Shown: positions 1-6,418, counted from the first letter of the stretch. The stretch is DNA of 7,027 nt from Candidatus Jidaibacter sp. (GCA_021298045.1 JAJTHY010000093.1:1-7027); one strand, 5' to 3'. The notes: a model not told the origin generated them from the sequence alone. Program-made: numbers and translations.

Positions 1-171
1 ATCCATAACTTATATACTCCGTTAATTTGAAAATTTGGGGCTTAGCAGCTAATTTTTCCGCGTTCGCACCTATTGGAATAGGCTTACGGTGGTCAAAATT
101 ATTACTCTTACCACTTTTCCAAATTTCCTGTCGTCTATACCTTTTGCCAACTCTTAATTATATGAGAATTA
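1..171. other. Non-genic left edge with imperfect palindrome
   Basis: No complete gene is visible here. On the minus strand one frame is free of stops from about 164 to the window edge (54 codons), but it has no ATG and I recognise nothing in it. An imperfect palindrome is centred at 75/76. Its paired arms are 69-74 with 77-82, 50-56 with 95-101 (exactly in register) and 31-37 with 120-126 (shifted by 6). At the extreme edge a minus-strand GGAG (17-20) lies 10 bases before an ATG at 6-4, so a leftward gene may begin there. In many alphaproteobacteria tolC follows the methyltransferase gene found to the right, but no tolC signal sequence can be read from so few bases. Confidence 0.4.
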
Positions 172-200
172 TTATACTAGTGGTTCACAGAATGTATCAA
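171..200 (-). promoter_or_regulatory. Predicted leftward promoter in the end of the PCMT-like gene
   Basis: On the minus strand TTGATA (195-200) is followed after 18 bases by a perfect TATAAT (171-176). This is a near-consensus sigma-70 pair. It overlaps the last codons and stop of the methyltransferase gene, and would start a transcript near 164 running through the palindrome at 31-126. It makes sense if a leftward gene or a small RNA begins at or beyond the left edge. Confidence 0.5.
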
Positions 201-798
201 AAAGTTCTACTTCATCAAAGCCATGGCCCCAATTTTGCGCCAGCATAACCTTGCATAAGTGACGTGATAGGGTTTTGATATAAACCAGCTTTCCGCCAAT
301 TTTTAGTTGGCTGATTAAATTTTCGGGTGCGGAAGCCAAAGCTCCAGAAATTAAAATTGCATCGTATGGTGCATTTTTGTGATCGCCTTTTAAAAGCTCA
401 GATTTCTTTATTTCTACATTCTTTATGCCAAGTTTCTGCAGGTTGTTTGCCGCTTTTTCCACGAGTTCTGAATTGTTCTCAATAGCTATTACATGTTTGC
501 AGATCTTGCTGAGTATTGATGAGGTATACCCACTGCCGCAAGCAATATCAAGAGCTATTTTTTCTGAGGTTAGCTCAAGAACAGAAATCATACGAGCTAA
601 TACATCTGGTGCCAATATTTTTCGGTTCTCATTTATCGGCACTCTGGCATCGCTATACGCGAAACTCCGCCAATCCCCTTCCACAAATTCATGCTTTGGT
701 ATATCAAAGAAAGCGCTAAGGAGCAAAGGATCGCTAACTTTATTGGGCATAATTTGGTTCTTCACCATGTTGGTGCGTGCTATTTCAGAATATTCCAT
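172..798 (-). CDS. Protein-L-isoaspartate O-methyltransferase-like protein
   Basis: A 208-residue, SAM-dependent methyltransferase-fold protein of the PCMT family, cytoplasmic. The SAM-binding motif I is ALDIACGSGYTS at about residues 82-93, and an acidic strand-2 end lies in VIAIENNS (103-110). APYDAILISGA (143-153) and LKIGGKLV (165-172) match later family motifs. The N-terminus (ARTNMVKNQIMPNKVSD) is typical of the divergent alphaproteobacterial branch. Canonical repair enzymes carry an ISQP-type substrate loop; here the equivalent stretch reads KILAP (60-64), so repair of isoaspartate is uncertain even though the fold is clear. I start at the ATG at 798 because the family begins with this segment; an upstream in-frame ATG at 816 adds only six residues. 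Neither start has a clear Shine-Dalgarno sequence. It lies 69 bases after the secreted protein gene on the same strand and may also use its own promoter. Confidence 0.85.
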   Translation of the reverse strand: MEYSEIARTNMVKNQIMPNKVSDPLLLSAFFDIPKHEFVEGDWRSFAYSDARVPINENRKILAPDVLARMISVLELTSEKIALDIACGSGYTSSILSKICKHVIAIENNSELVEKAANNLQKLGIKNVEIKKSELLKGDHKNAPYDAILISGALASAPENLISQLKIGGKLVYIKTLSRHLCKVMLAQNWGHGFDEVELFDTFCEPLV

Positions 799-832
799 AA
801 GTATATTAATTAACATGCTAGTTGTAGCAAAT

Positions 833-861
833 AAAATATGGCAGCTTTGCTCTTTTTACAA
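833..861 (-). promoter_or_regulatory. Possible promoter for the PCMT-like gene
   Basis: Minus-strand TTGTAA (856-861), 17 bases, then TATTTT (833-838). Each box matches 4 of 6 consensus bases. The predicted transcript start is about 28 bases before the ATG at 798. In so AT-rich a gap this could be chance, and co-transcription with the upstream gene is the alternative. Confidence 0.35.
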
Positions 862-867
862 GTGGTA

Positions 868-1377
868 TTATTTGTGATCAATTAAAGCTTTAGTAATAGC
901 ATTAGAAAGTATTTTGATTTTAGTTGTATTGCGGATTTGTAGCAAACGCTGTTTATTTTTAGGGGTAATATTTTGTGGATATTGCTGAATATAGAGAGTG
1001 GCTACTAAGATTCGTCCGGGTTGATCATCTGTTGATAGCCATTCATCTACAGTAAATAAATCAAAAACACCAATTACTCTTAAAGATGGGATTAGTGGAG
1101 TAATGGCATCAATTATCTTTTGTATTTTTAGCTCGTTCTCTGGTGATGCTTTTTCATATAAAAGGTTATTTAGAAGTGCTACATTGTTTAGTGTGGCAGC
1201 TACAGTACCTTTGCGAGCTTGCCCAGATTCTCCGGTGTATGGATTTGTAGATGCAGTGGAATCTACGCCTTCAGCTAAAACACCTTCTGGTGTAAAGGGC
1301 TCCTTTGGCTCTTGAGCAGAAGAGGCTGAGTAGGATAATATTGATAGTAAAGTACTAAATAATATTTTTTTAAACAT
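868..1377 (-). CDS. Secreted protein of unknown function
   Basis: A 169-residue protein I do not recognise. It opens with a clear Sec signal peptide: MFKK, a hydrophobic stretch to about residue 15, and a likely cut after ASSA at 21/22. The mature protein starts with a Pro/Glu-rich, probably flexible segment (22-45). A core with a conserved look follows (NPYTGESGQARKGTVAATL, 45-63), then helical stretches around 64-100, a hydrophobic patch VIGVFDLFTVDEWL (101-114) and a basic C-terminus. It has no cysteine, so it is not a lipoprotein, and after signal cleavage no membrane segment remains; a periplasmic location is inferred. The ATG at 1377 is chosen because GAGG (1384-1387) lies 6 bases upstream. 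A TTG at 1389 is in frame but overlaps that ribosome site. It is the first gene leftward from the divergent promoter region. Confidence 0.75.
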   Translation of the reverse strand: MFKKILFSTLLSILSYSASSAQEPKEPFTPEGVLAEGVDSTASTNPYTGESGQARKGTVAATLNNVALLNNLLYEKASPENELKIQKIIDAITPLIPSLRVIGVFDLFTVDEWLSTDDQPGRILVATLYIQQYPQNITPKNKQRLLQIRNTTKIKILSNAITKALIDHK

Positions 1378-1410
1378 GATTAACCTCAATATACAAATAA
1401 TTTTATTTGC

Positions 1411-1439
1411 AATGTAGCGCAGGGGTGAGCTCAGGTCAA
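1411..1439 (-). promoter_or_regulatory. Predicted promoter of the secreted-protein gene
   Basis: Minus-strand TTGACC (1434-1439, 5 of 6) and TACATT (1411-1416, 4 of 6) with an ideal 17-base spacer, about 34 bases before the ATG at 1377. A perfect 8-base palindrome TGAGCTCA (1426-1433) sits in the spacer directly beside the -35 box and could be a small operator, though it may be chance. Confidence 0.5.
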
Positions 1440-1521
1440 ATTCTCAATTTCTTGATTTGAGTTTATTGATGAGAAGTTTATAGATTTATAAGTTATTAGC
1501 AATGCTTAAAGTTATCTCGCA

Positions 1522-1563
1522 CAGGCTATTGACATAAGCGCAATTAGTAATTATTATAGCCTG
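1522..1563 (+). promoter_or_regulatory. Predicted promoter of the rpmG-lolD-ruvB-miaA cluster
   Basis: A perfect -35 TTGACA (1529-1534), a 17-base spacer and TATTAT (1552-1557, 5 of 6). This is one of the best sigma-70 promoters in the window and gives an untranslated leader of about 25 bases before rpmG. It is bracketed by a perfect 8-base inverted repeat, CAGGCTAT (1522-1529) and ATAGCCTG (1556-1563), which overlaps one end of each promoter box. That could be an operator or chance. Confidence 0.7.
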
Positions 1564-1588
1564 GAATTATGTATTTGCAGTTATCATC

Positions 1589-1759
1589 ATGGCAAAAAAG
1601 AACATTGTACTATTTAAGCTTGTTAGTAGCGAAGGAACCGGCGTTTATTACGTTTGCGGTAAAAATCCTAAATTGCTCACCAAGAAATTAAAATTCCGTA
1701 AGTACGATAAAAAACTTCGTAAACACGTTTTATTTGAAGAGCGTAAATTAAGCAGCTAA
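1589..1759 (+). CDS. rpmG: 50S ribosomal protein L33
   Basis: A 56-residue basic protein of the large ribosomal subunit, near the E site. The sequence runs MAKKNIVLFKLVSSEGTG (1-18), then YYVCGKNPK (20-28), and the family's C-terminal signature KLKFRKYDKKLRKHVLFEE (33-51) is plain. Length is normal for L33 (about 50-56). Only one cysteine (C23) is present, so this is the zinc-free form rather than the four-cysteine zinc-ribbon form. No good Shine-Dalgarno sequence precedes the ATG; the start is fixed by the universal MAKK beginning. It is the first gene after the promoter at 1529-1557 and lies 17 bases before lolD, with no terminator between, so it probably heads a mixed housekeeping operon. 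Confidence 0.93.
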   Translation: MAKKNIVLFKLVSSEGTGVYYVCGKNPKLLTKKLKFRKYDKKLRKHVLFEERKLSS

Positions 1760-1776
1760 TTTATAGGTAGCTAATT

Positions 1777-2556
1777 GTGGCAATGCTTACCCTAAGCAAA
1801 GTTAGTAAAGACTTTGTTCAGGCCAACGGTTCTTTGGAGATAATTCGTGAAGCAACCTTTAGCTTGAGTGATGGCGAAGTGGTGGCCATGGTCGGGCCTT
1901 CTGGGTGTGGTAAATCTACTTTGCTGCATATCTGTGGGTTGTTAGAGCAACCAACTTCTGGCTCTGTTATCATAGACGGCGTTGATTGCACTAAATTTTC
2001 TGATGTGGAATCAACCAAAATCCGCGGTGAAAAAATAGGTTTCATTTATCAATTTCACCATCTATTGCCTGAATTCACCGCCCTTGAAAATGTTATGATG
2101 CCACTACTAATTTCCGGGGTTTCAAGGAAGCTAGCATCAGAGAAGGCAAATAGCTTACTAGAAGAATTTTCCCTTTTACACCGCGTAAATAATATACCAT
2201 CAGAGCTTTCTGGCGGCGAACAACAAAGGGTTGCGATTGCCAGGGCGCTGATACATCAGCCAAAAATTTTGTTGGCAGATGAGCCAACGGGTAACTTGGA
2301 TGAGGAGAATGCTAAGTTTGTGTTTTCTCAGTTCTTGAAAATAGCCAGAAATAAAAAAGTTTCGGTGCTTATGGTTACGCATAACCTTGAGCTTGCGGAA
2401 AAAACTGATAGAATCTTAACTATACATGGTGGTGTTGCGGGTGCAAAGCCAAAAGCAGAGCATGATGCAAAAACAAATAAACCTATTAAGAAAGAAGTTT
2501 CAAAAGCAAGTAATAAGTTACCAAGGAAGAAGGCAACCAAAAGTCACTCTGTATGA
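1777..2556 (+). CDS. lolD: Lipoprotein-releasing system ATP-binding protein LolD
   Basis: The 259-residue ATPase subunit of the LolCDE ABC transporter, which extracts outer-membrane lipoproteins from the inner membrane and hands them to LolA. It acts on the cytoplasmic face. Motifs in order: Walker A GPSGCGKST (40-48), Q-loop in YQFHHLLPEFTALENV (91-106), signature LSGGEQQ (144-150), Walker B ILLADEP (164-170), D-loop GNLD (172-175) and switch His202. The Q-loop stretch is diagnostic for LolD among related MacB/FtsE-type ATPases. The start is the GTG at 1777, 6 bases after TAGGTAG; the ATG at 1783 is too far from that site. Unusually, about 38 residues follow the normal end near residue 221. 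This tail is basic (11 Lys, 1 Arg) and low in complexity. LolC/LolE are not in the window. Confidence 0.93.
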   Translation: MAMLTLSKVSKDFVQANGSLEIIREATFSLSDGEVVAMVGPSGCGKSTLLHICGLLEQPTSGSVIIDGVDCTKFSDVESTKIRGEKIGFIYQFHHLLPEFTALENVMMPLLISGVSRKLASEKANSLLEEFSLLHRVNNIPSELSGGEQQRVAIARALIHQPKILLADEPTGNLDEENAKFVFSQFLKIARNKKVSVLMVTHNLELAEKTDRILTIHGGVAGAKPKAEHDAKTNKPIKKEVSKASNKLPRKKATKSHSV

Positions 2557-2568
2557 GGGGTTATAAAA

Positions 2569-3573
2569 ATGTTAGCGGAATCGGCTAAAATATCGGAAAA
2601 ACTTCAAGAAGATGAAAGCGGCGAGCTGAAGGTTAGGCCGCGGAATTTGAGCGATTTTATTGGCCAAGGGCAATTAAAAGGTAACTTAAGGATATTCTTG
2701 GAAGCGGCTAAATCTAGAGGGGAAGCCTTGGATCATGTAATTTTTTACGGGCCGCCTGGATTAGGTAAAACTACGTTGTCACAAATAATGGCGCAAGAGT
2801 TAGAGGTAAACATTAAGATTACTTCTGGCCCTACACTGTCTAAGGCGGGCGAGCTTGCTGCTATACTTACGAATTTACAACCAAATGATGTGTTATTCAT
2901 CGATGAAATTCATAGATTGCCACCAGCAGTAGAAGAAGTTCTATACAGTGCTATGGAAGATTTCGCGCTAGATTTAGTAATAGGTGACGGGCCGGCAGCG
3001 AGATCGGTGCGAATCAATTTGCCAAAATTTACTTTGATTGGGGCAACAACACGCCTTGGGCTTTTATCCAACCCACTTAAAGATAGGTTTGGTATACCCC
3101 TTAAGTTAGATTTTTATAAAGATGAAGAGCTTCAAGCAATAGTGCTAAGAGGGGCAAAAGTGTTGGGGGTGGATGTTGTGGAAGACGCTGCTGCCAAGAT
3201 CGCCAAGTGCTCTAGGGGCACCCCAAGAATTGCGCTAAGGCTTTTGCGTAGGGTGAGGGATTTTCAACATGCTGCTGGTAATGCAAGAATTGAATTGCCG
3301 ATTGTATGTAGTGCGTTAATGAGTTTGGGAATAGATGATAAGGGTTTGGATGGTCTTGACCATAAGTATTTGATGTACATTGCGCAAAATTATAATGGTG
3401 GGCCTGTTGGCATAGATACAATCTCTGCTGGAGTTGCGGAAGATAAGGATACTATTGAGGACATGGTTGAGCCTTTTTTAATGCAGATGGGGCTTGTGAA
3501 GCGTACTTCTAAAGGAAGAGAGCTTAGCTCGCAGGCTTTTGTATATTTGAATATCCCGACAGATGCTGGGTAA
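2569..3573 (+). CDS. ruvB: Holliday junction branch migration helicase RuvB
   Basis: A 334-residue AAA+ motor of RuvAB, which drives branch migration of recombination intermediates. Visible parts: an N-terminal segment RPRNLSDFIGQ (23-33), Walker A GPPGLGKTT (61-69), Walker B LFIDEIHRL (109-117), sensor 1 GATTR (158-162), arginine finger R173 in NPLKDRFG, sensor 2 GTPR (217-220) and a C-terminal winged-helix domain from about 258 (GLDGLDHKYL). Length is normal. The ATG is set by GAGGGG (2555-2560), 8 bases upstream, which overlaps the lolD stop. ruvA and ruvC, common neighbours of ruvB, are not here. The end overlaps miaA by 11 bases. Confidence 0.97.
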   Translation: MLAESAKISEKLQEDESGELKVRPRNLSDFIGQGQLKGNLRIFLEAAKSRGEALDHVIFYGPPGLGKTTLSQIMAQELEVNIKITSGPTLSKAGELAAILTNLQPNDVLFIDEIHRLPPAVEEVLYSAMEDFALDLVIGDGPAARSVRINLPKFTLIGATTRLGLLSNPLKDRFGIPLKLDFYKDEELQAIVLRGAKVLGVDVVEDAAAKIAKCSRGTPRIALRLLRRVRDFQHAAGNARIELPIVCSALMSLGIDDKGLDGLDHKYLMYIAQNYNGGPVGIDTISAGVAEDKDTIEDMVEPFLMQMGLVKRTSKGRELSSQAFVYLNIPTDAG

Positions 3574-4423
3574 AATTAATGTGATTTTTGGCGCGACCGC
3601 CTCGGGCAAAAGTGCTTATGGCGTAGAGCTTGCAAAAGAGTTAAATGGCGAAATAATTAATGCGGACTCAATGCAGGTTTATACTGAAATCCCCATCATT
3701 TCTGCGCAACCTACAGAAGAGGAGAGGGTGGGCATACCGCATCATCTTTATGGAATTAGATCCTGTTTTGATGGTTACTCGGTTGGACAATTTATGGTGG
3801 ACGCAGCGCAAAAGATAATCGAAGTGCAAAGTCTTGCTAAAACTCCAATTCTAGTAGGTGGTACAGGGCTTTATTTAAAAGTACTGATAGAGGGATTGCC
3901 AGACTTCCCGGAAATTTCCAAAGAAACAGCAAGAAAAGTTAATGAGATATCGCTACATAAGCGTGGAAAGCTGCACGAATATTTGGACAGCATAGATCCG
4001 CTCGCTGCAGCACAGCTTAAGCCTAATGATAGGCAAAGAATATTAAGAGCGATTTCAATTAAGCTTGAATGTGGGCACTCTATTATTGAGGTTCAGCAGC
4101 GGTGCAAAAAGCCAATTTTTTCGCGTAGTGAATACCATATAATGTGGATTAATCCTGAAAGAAAATTCTTATATGAAAGAATCAACCAAAGATTTTTAAA
4201 AATGGTAGAATCTGGTGCTGTACAAGAAGTGGCTGATCTGGTGAATAGTGCAGATGGTCGTGCTTTGCCTAAAGCTTGTGGTATACCAGAGATAGCGCAA
4301 CACCTGCAAGGAGAAATAAGTTTGGATGAGGCGATATATAAAGCGCAAAAAAGCAGCAGAAATTATGCTAAGCGCCAAATAACTTGGGCCAGACATCAAT
4401 TTGAATTTGATAGGATTATATAA
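3563..4423 (+). CDS. miaA: tRNA dimethylallyltransferase MiaA
   Basis: A 286-residue enzyme that transfers a dimethylallyl group to N6 of A37 in tRNAs reading codons that begin with U, the first step towards ms2i6A. Family motifs: P-loop GATASGKS (10-17), NADSMQVY (33-40) with the catalytic Asp35, PHHL (59-62), GGTGLYL (99-105), NDRQRILRA (155-163) and the C-terminal YAKRQITWAR (268-277). It is slightly shorter than E. coli MiaA, with the difference mostly at the C-terminus, and no key motif is lost. The ATG lies inside the last codons of ruvB (11-base overlap) with no strong ribosome site, so translation is probably coupled to ruvB. Confidence 0.96.
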   Translation: MLGKINVIFGATASGKSAYGVELAKELNGEIINADSMQVYTEIPIISAQPTEEERVGIPHHLYGIRSCFDGYSVGQFMVDAAQKIIEVQSLAKTPILVGGTGLYLKVLIEGLPDFPEISKETARKVNEISLHKRGKLHEYLDSIDPLAAAQLKPNDRQRILRAISIKLECGHSIIEVQQRCKKPIFSRSEYHIMWINPERKFLYERINQRFLKMVESGAVQEVADLVNSADGRALPKACGIPEIAQHLQGEISLDEAIYKAQKSSRNYAKRQITWARHQFEFDRII

Positions 4424-4443
4424 TTAGGATACAAAGATTTTCA

Positions 4444-4471
4444 TTGAAATTATTCATTTATGATATCTAAT
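4444..4471 (+). promoter_or_regulatory. Possible motAB promoter
   Basis: TTGAAA (4444-4449), 16 bases, then TCTAAT (4466-4471, 5 of 6), about 34 bases before the motA start region. The gap (4424-4511) is very AT-rich, so a chance match is quite possible. No flagellar sigma-28 pattern and no terminator for the miaA transcript are visible, so read-through into motAB remains possible. Confidence 0.35.
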
Positions 4472-4511
4472 TAATCATTGAATAATATTAACAAATTCCT
4501 GGCTTGGTTTA

Positions 4512-5420
4512 ATGCTTTTTTATATTGGCTCTATAATAATAATTGGTTCGATAGTATTTGGCTTTATAGCTGAAGGTGGTAACATATTGATATTATATCA
4601 GCCTTATGCTGCAATGATTATTCTAGGCTCTGCTTTTGGAATATTGATAATCTCAAATCCACAATCGATATTGAAATCTATGTGGCTTTTGATAAAGCGC
4701 CTTCGGTTGGGCACTCCCTATAAAAAATTTGATTACCTCAACCTTATGATCTTTATGTTTTTCTTTTTTAAGTATGCAAAAACTAAAGGTTCTCTTGCAA
4801 TTGAATACGATATTGAAAATCCCGATAAGAGCCCTATCTTTAATGAATTCCCAGAAATCTTGAAAAACCGAGAGGCATTGACTTTTTTTTGTGATTATAT
4901 GCGGCTTATCGTAATAGGTTTTGATAAAAGTTATGAATTGGAGAACCTAATGCAGGATCAAATAGCTATTCGCAGAAACCATAATTCAGAAATCAGTTTG
5001 GCATTATTTAAACTTTCAGATGCATTACCAGCACTGGGTATTGTGGCTGCAGTACTGGGAGTTATAAATGCAATGGCTAGCATAGATGCAGAACCAGCGG
5101 TATTAGGGCATAAGATAGCAGCGGCGTTAATAGGGACATTTATTGGGGTAGCCGCTTCTTATTGCGCGGTAACTCCTTTAGGTTCCTACATGGAGAAATT
5201 TAGTAACGATGAATCCAAATTTTTGGAATGCATCAAAGCTGGATTTATATCATTTATTAACGGTAATCCGCCAGTAATCGCAATAGAGTTTGCTAGACAA
5301 ACTGTGCCAATTAACCTGAAGCCTTCCTTCCTTGAAGTTGAAAAAGCTATTGAAAACCATTTGCAATACCGCAGGATGAATAAAGATGTTAGACAAAAAT
5401 CAGCAAAAGCAACAAGATAA
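4512..5420 (+). CDS. motA: Flagellar motor stator protein MotA
   Basis: A 302-residue inner-membrane stator subunit that, with MotB, forms the proton channel driving the flagellar rotor. Four membrane segments are visible: about 2-20, 29-49, 169-189 and 201-222, with a large cytoplasmic loop between the second and third. The key residues fall at the same numbers as in E. coli MotA, which supports this start: Pro173 (SDALPALGIVAA), Pro222 (AVTPLG) and Glu98 (AIEYDIENP). Arg90, the positive residue facing FliG, is replaced by Lys, so the charge is kept. The C-terminal PPVIAIEFARQ (253-263) is typical. There is no clear Shine-Dalgarno sequence before the ATG. The last 35 bases overlap motB. Confidence 0.95.
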   Translation: MLFYIGSIIIIGSIVFGFIAEGGNILILYQPYAAMIILGSAFGILIISNPQSILKSMWLLIKRLRLGTPYKKFDYLNLMIFMFFFFKYAKTKGSLAIEYDIENPDKSPIFNEFPEILKNREALTFFCDYMRLIVIGFDKSYELENLMQDQIAIRRNHNSEISLALFKLSDALPALGIVAAVLGVINAMASIDAEPAVLGHKIAAALIGTFIGVAASYCAVTPLGSYMEKFSNDESKFLECIKAGFISFINGNPPVIAIEFARQTVPINLKPSFLEVEKAIENHLQYRRMNKDVRQKSAKATR

Positions 5421-6339
5421 TTCTAATAATAGTAAACCGCCTATCATAATTAAAAGGATAGTGCAGCACGGACATGGGCACCATGGTGGTGCATGGAAGG
5501 TAGCTTATGCGGATTTTGTAACAGCTATGATGGCTTTCTTTCTTTTGTTATGGCTGCTTAATGCTGTGCCAAAAGAAAAACTGTCTGGTATAGCAGATTA
5601 TTTTGAGCCTACAGTTGGTATTAATGGTTCTAAAGGAATAGGATTTGAAGGCGGGCAATCCAGGAGCGCCCCTGGTAAGAGTCGATCTGACAAAGATGCA
5701 GGTGTGCAATATGGCGTGATATCTAAGGGTGATATAGTTTCCACCCCAGAGGTTGGGAGTGAGGTGAAAGATGAAGAGAGAGAGAATGAAAGGTTCTCTT
5801 TGATGGAAGGTGAGTTAAAGAAAGTTTTAACCTCTGATGCGGCTATGAATCAGTTCTCTGACAGCGTTTCGCTTGAAATGACACCAGAAGGTTTGGTAAT
5901 TAAAGTAATAGATCAAGACAAGTTTCCAATGTTTAAGAAAGGTGGTGCAGAGCTTGAAGTGTATGCAAAAAATATTTTAACTAAAATAGTAGGCCTTATA
6001 AAATACTCGCCAAATTTTATATCTATTTCTGGGTTTACTGAAAGTTCTAGTTCTCCAATGCAGAAAGACTACTCAAGTTGGGAGCTATCCATAGATCGAG
6101 CTAATATTGCGAGAAAGTATATAGTGGAGCAAGGAATATCGCCAGATCAAATAGCAAAACTTATAGGGAGGGCTGATACCGATCCTCTAGATCCTAACAA
6201 TCCCAATTCCCCTAGAAATAGAAGGATAGAGATAACATTGCTGCGTAACTCAATTATGCCATTTAATAAAATATCCGCTCCTAGGCAGTTGATAGGTAAT
6301 AACGCAGGTGAAAAAAACCCTATAATTGAAGAGGGATGA
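5386..6339 (+). CDS. motB: Flagellar motor stator protein MotB
   Basis: A 317-residue stator subunit that anchors MotA to peptidoglycan. After a polar Gln/Asn-rich start comes the His-rich QHGHGHHGGAWK (27-38) common in alphaproteobacterial MotB. The single membrane anchor ADFVTAMMAFFLLLWLL (42-58) follows, carrying the proton-binding Asp43. A linker of about 100 residues, partly low-complexity and charged (about 85-140), leads to the OmpA-like peptidoglycan-binding domain from about 160 to 286 (SISGFTE, SWELSIDRAN, NRRIEITLL). The usual GHTD of that domain reads GFTE, so the ligand-binding Asp is Glu219; the partner Arg238 is present. The ATG at 5386 lies within motA, 9 bases after AGGA (5373-5376), so the pair is translated together. 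Confidence 0.95.
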   Translation: MLDKNQQKQQDNSNNSKPPIIIKRIVQHGHGHHGGAWKVAYADFVTAMMAFFLLLWLLNAVPKEKLSGIADYFEPTVGINGSKGIGFEGGQSRSAPGKSRSDKDAGVQYGVISKGDIVSTPEVGSEVKDEERENERFSLMEGELKKVLTSDAAMNQFSDSVSLEMTPEGLVIKVIDQDKFPMFKKGGAELEVYAKNILTKIVGLIKYSPNFISISGFTESSSSPMQKDYSSWELSIDRANIARKYIVEQGISPDQIAKLIGRADTDPLDPNNPNSPRNRRIEITLLRNSIMPFNKISAPRQLIGNNAGEKNPIIEEG

Positions 6340-6369
6340 AAAATGCGTAAATAAGTGTTGCCGAGATAT

Positions 6370-6418
6370 TAAAGTTTTGTTAAGCTTTTGATATTGGGAT
6401 GATTTGTGCTAAAGTTTT
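6370..6418 (+). promoter_or_regulatory. Possible promoter of the repeat-protein gene with direct repeats
   Basis: TTGATA (6388-6393), 16 bases, then TAAAGT (6410-6415, 4 of 6) would give a leader of roughly 85 bases. The 9-base sequence TAAAGTTTT occurs twice, at 6370-6378 and 6410-6418, 40 bases apart, with a related TAAGCTTTT at 6381-6389. These may be protein-binding sites or just AT-rich noise. Confidence 0.35.

Noticed and set aside
27..248. A 73-codon plus-strand frame at the left edge
   Set aside because: It overlaps the end of the methyltransferase gene antisense, has no ribosome site and gives no recognisable product.
425..877. A 150-codon plus-strand frame opposite the methyltransferase gene
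   Set aside because: The minus-strand protein has clear family motifs and a normal length; the opposite frame shows none and is a shadow.
1441..1475. Small inverted repeats in the divergent intergenic region (such as CTCAA/TTGAG)
   Set aside because: The stems are only about five bases in AT-rich DNA, with no T-run and no tRNA-like fold.
44..1762. AGCAGCTAATTT shared by 44-55 and 1751-1762
   Set aside because: One 12-base match is expected by chance in 7 kb, and the flanks do not match.
4424..4511. A terminator after miaA
   Set aside because: Only a very short TTTCA/TGAAA symmetry is present, without a GC stem or T-run.
5386..5420. The motA/motB overlap as a sign of frameshift or sequencing error
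   Set aside because: Both proteins are complete at expected lengths, and motB has its own AGGA site inside motA, so this is ordinary translational overlap.
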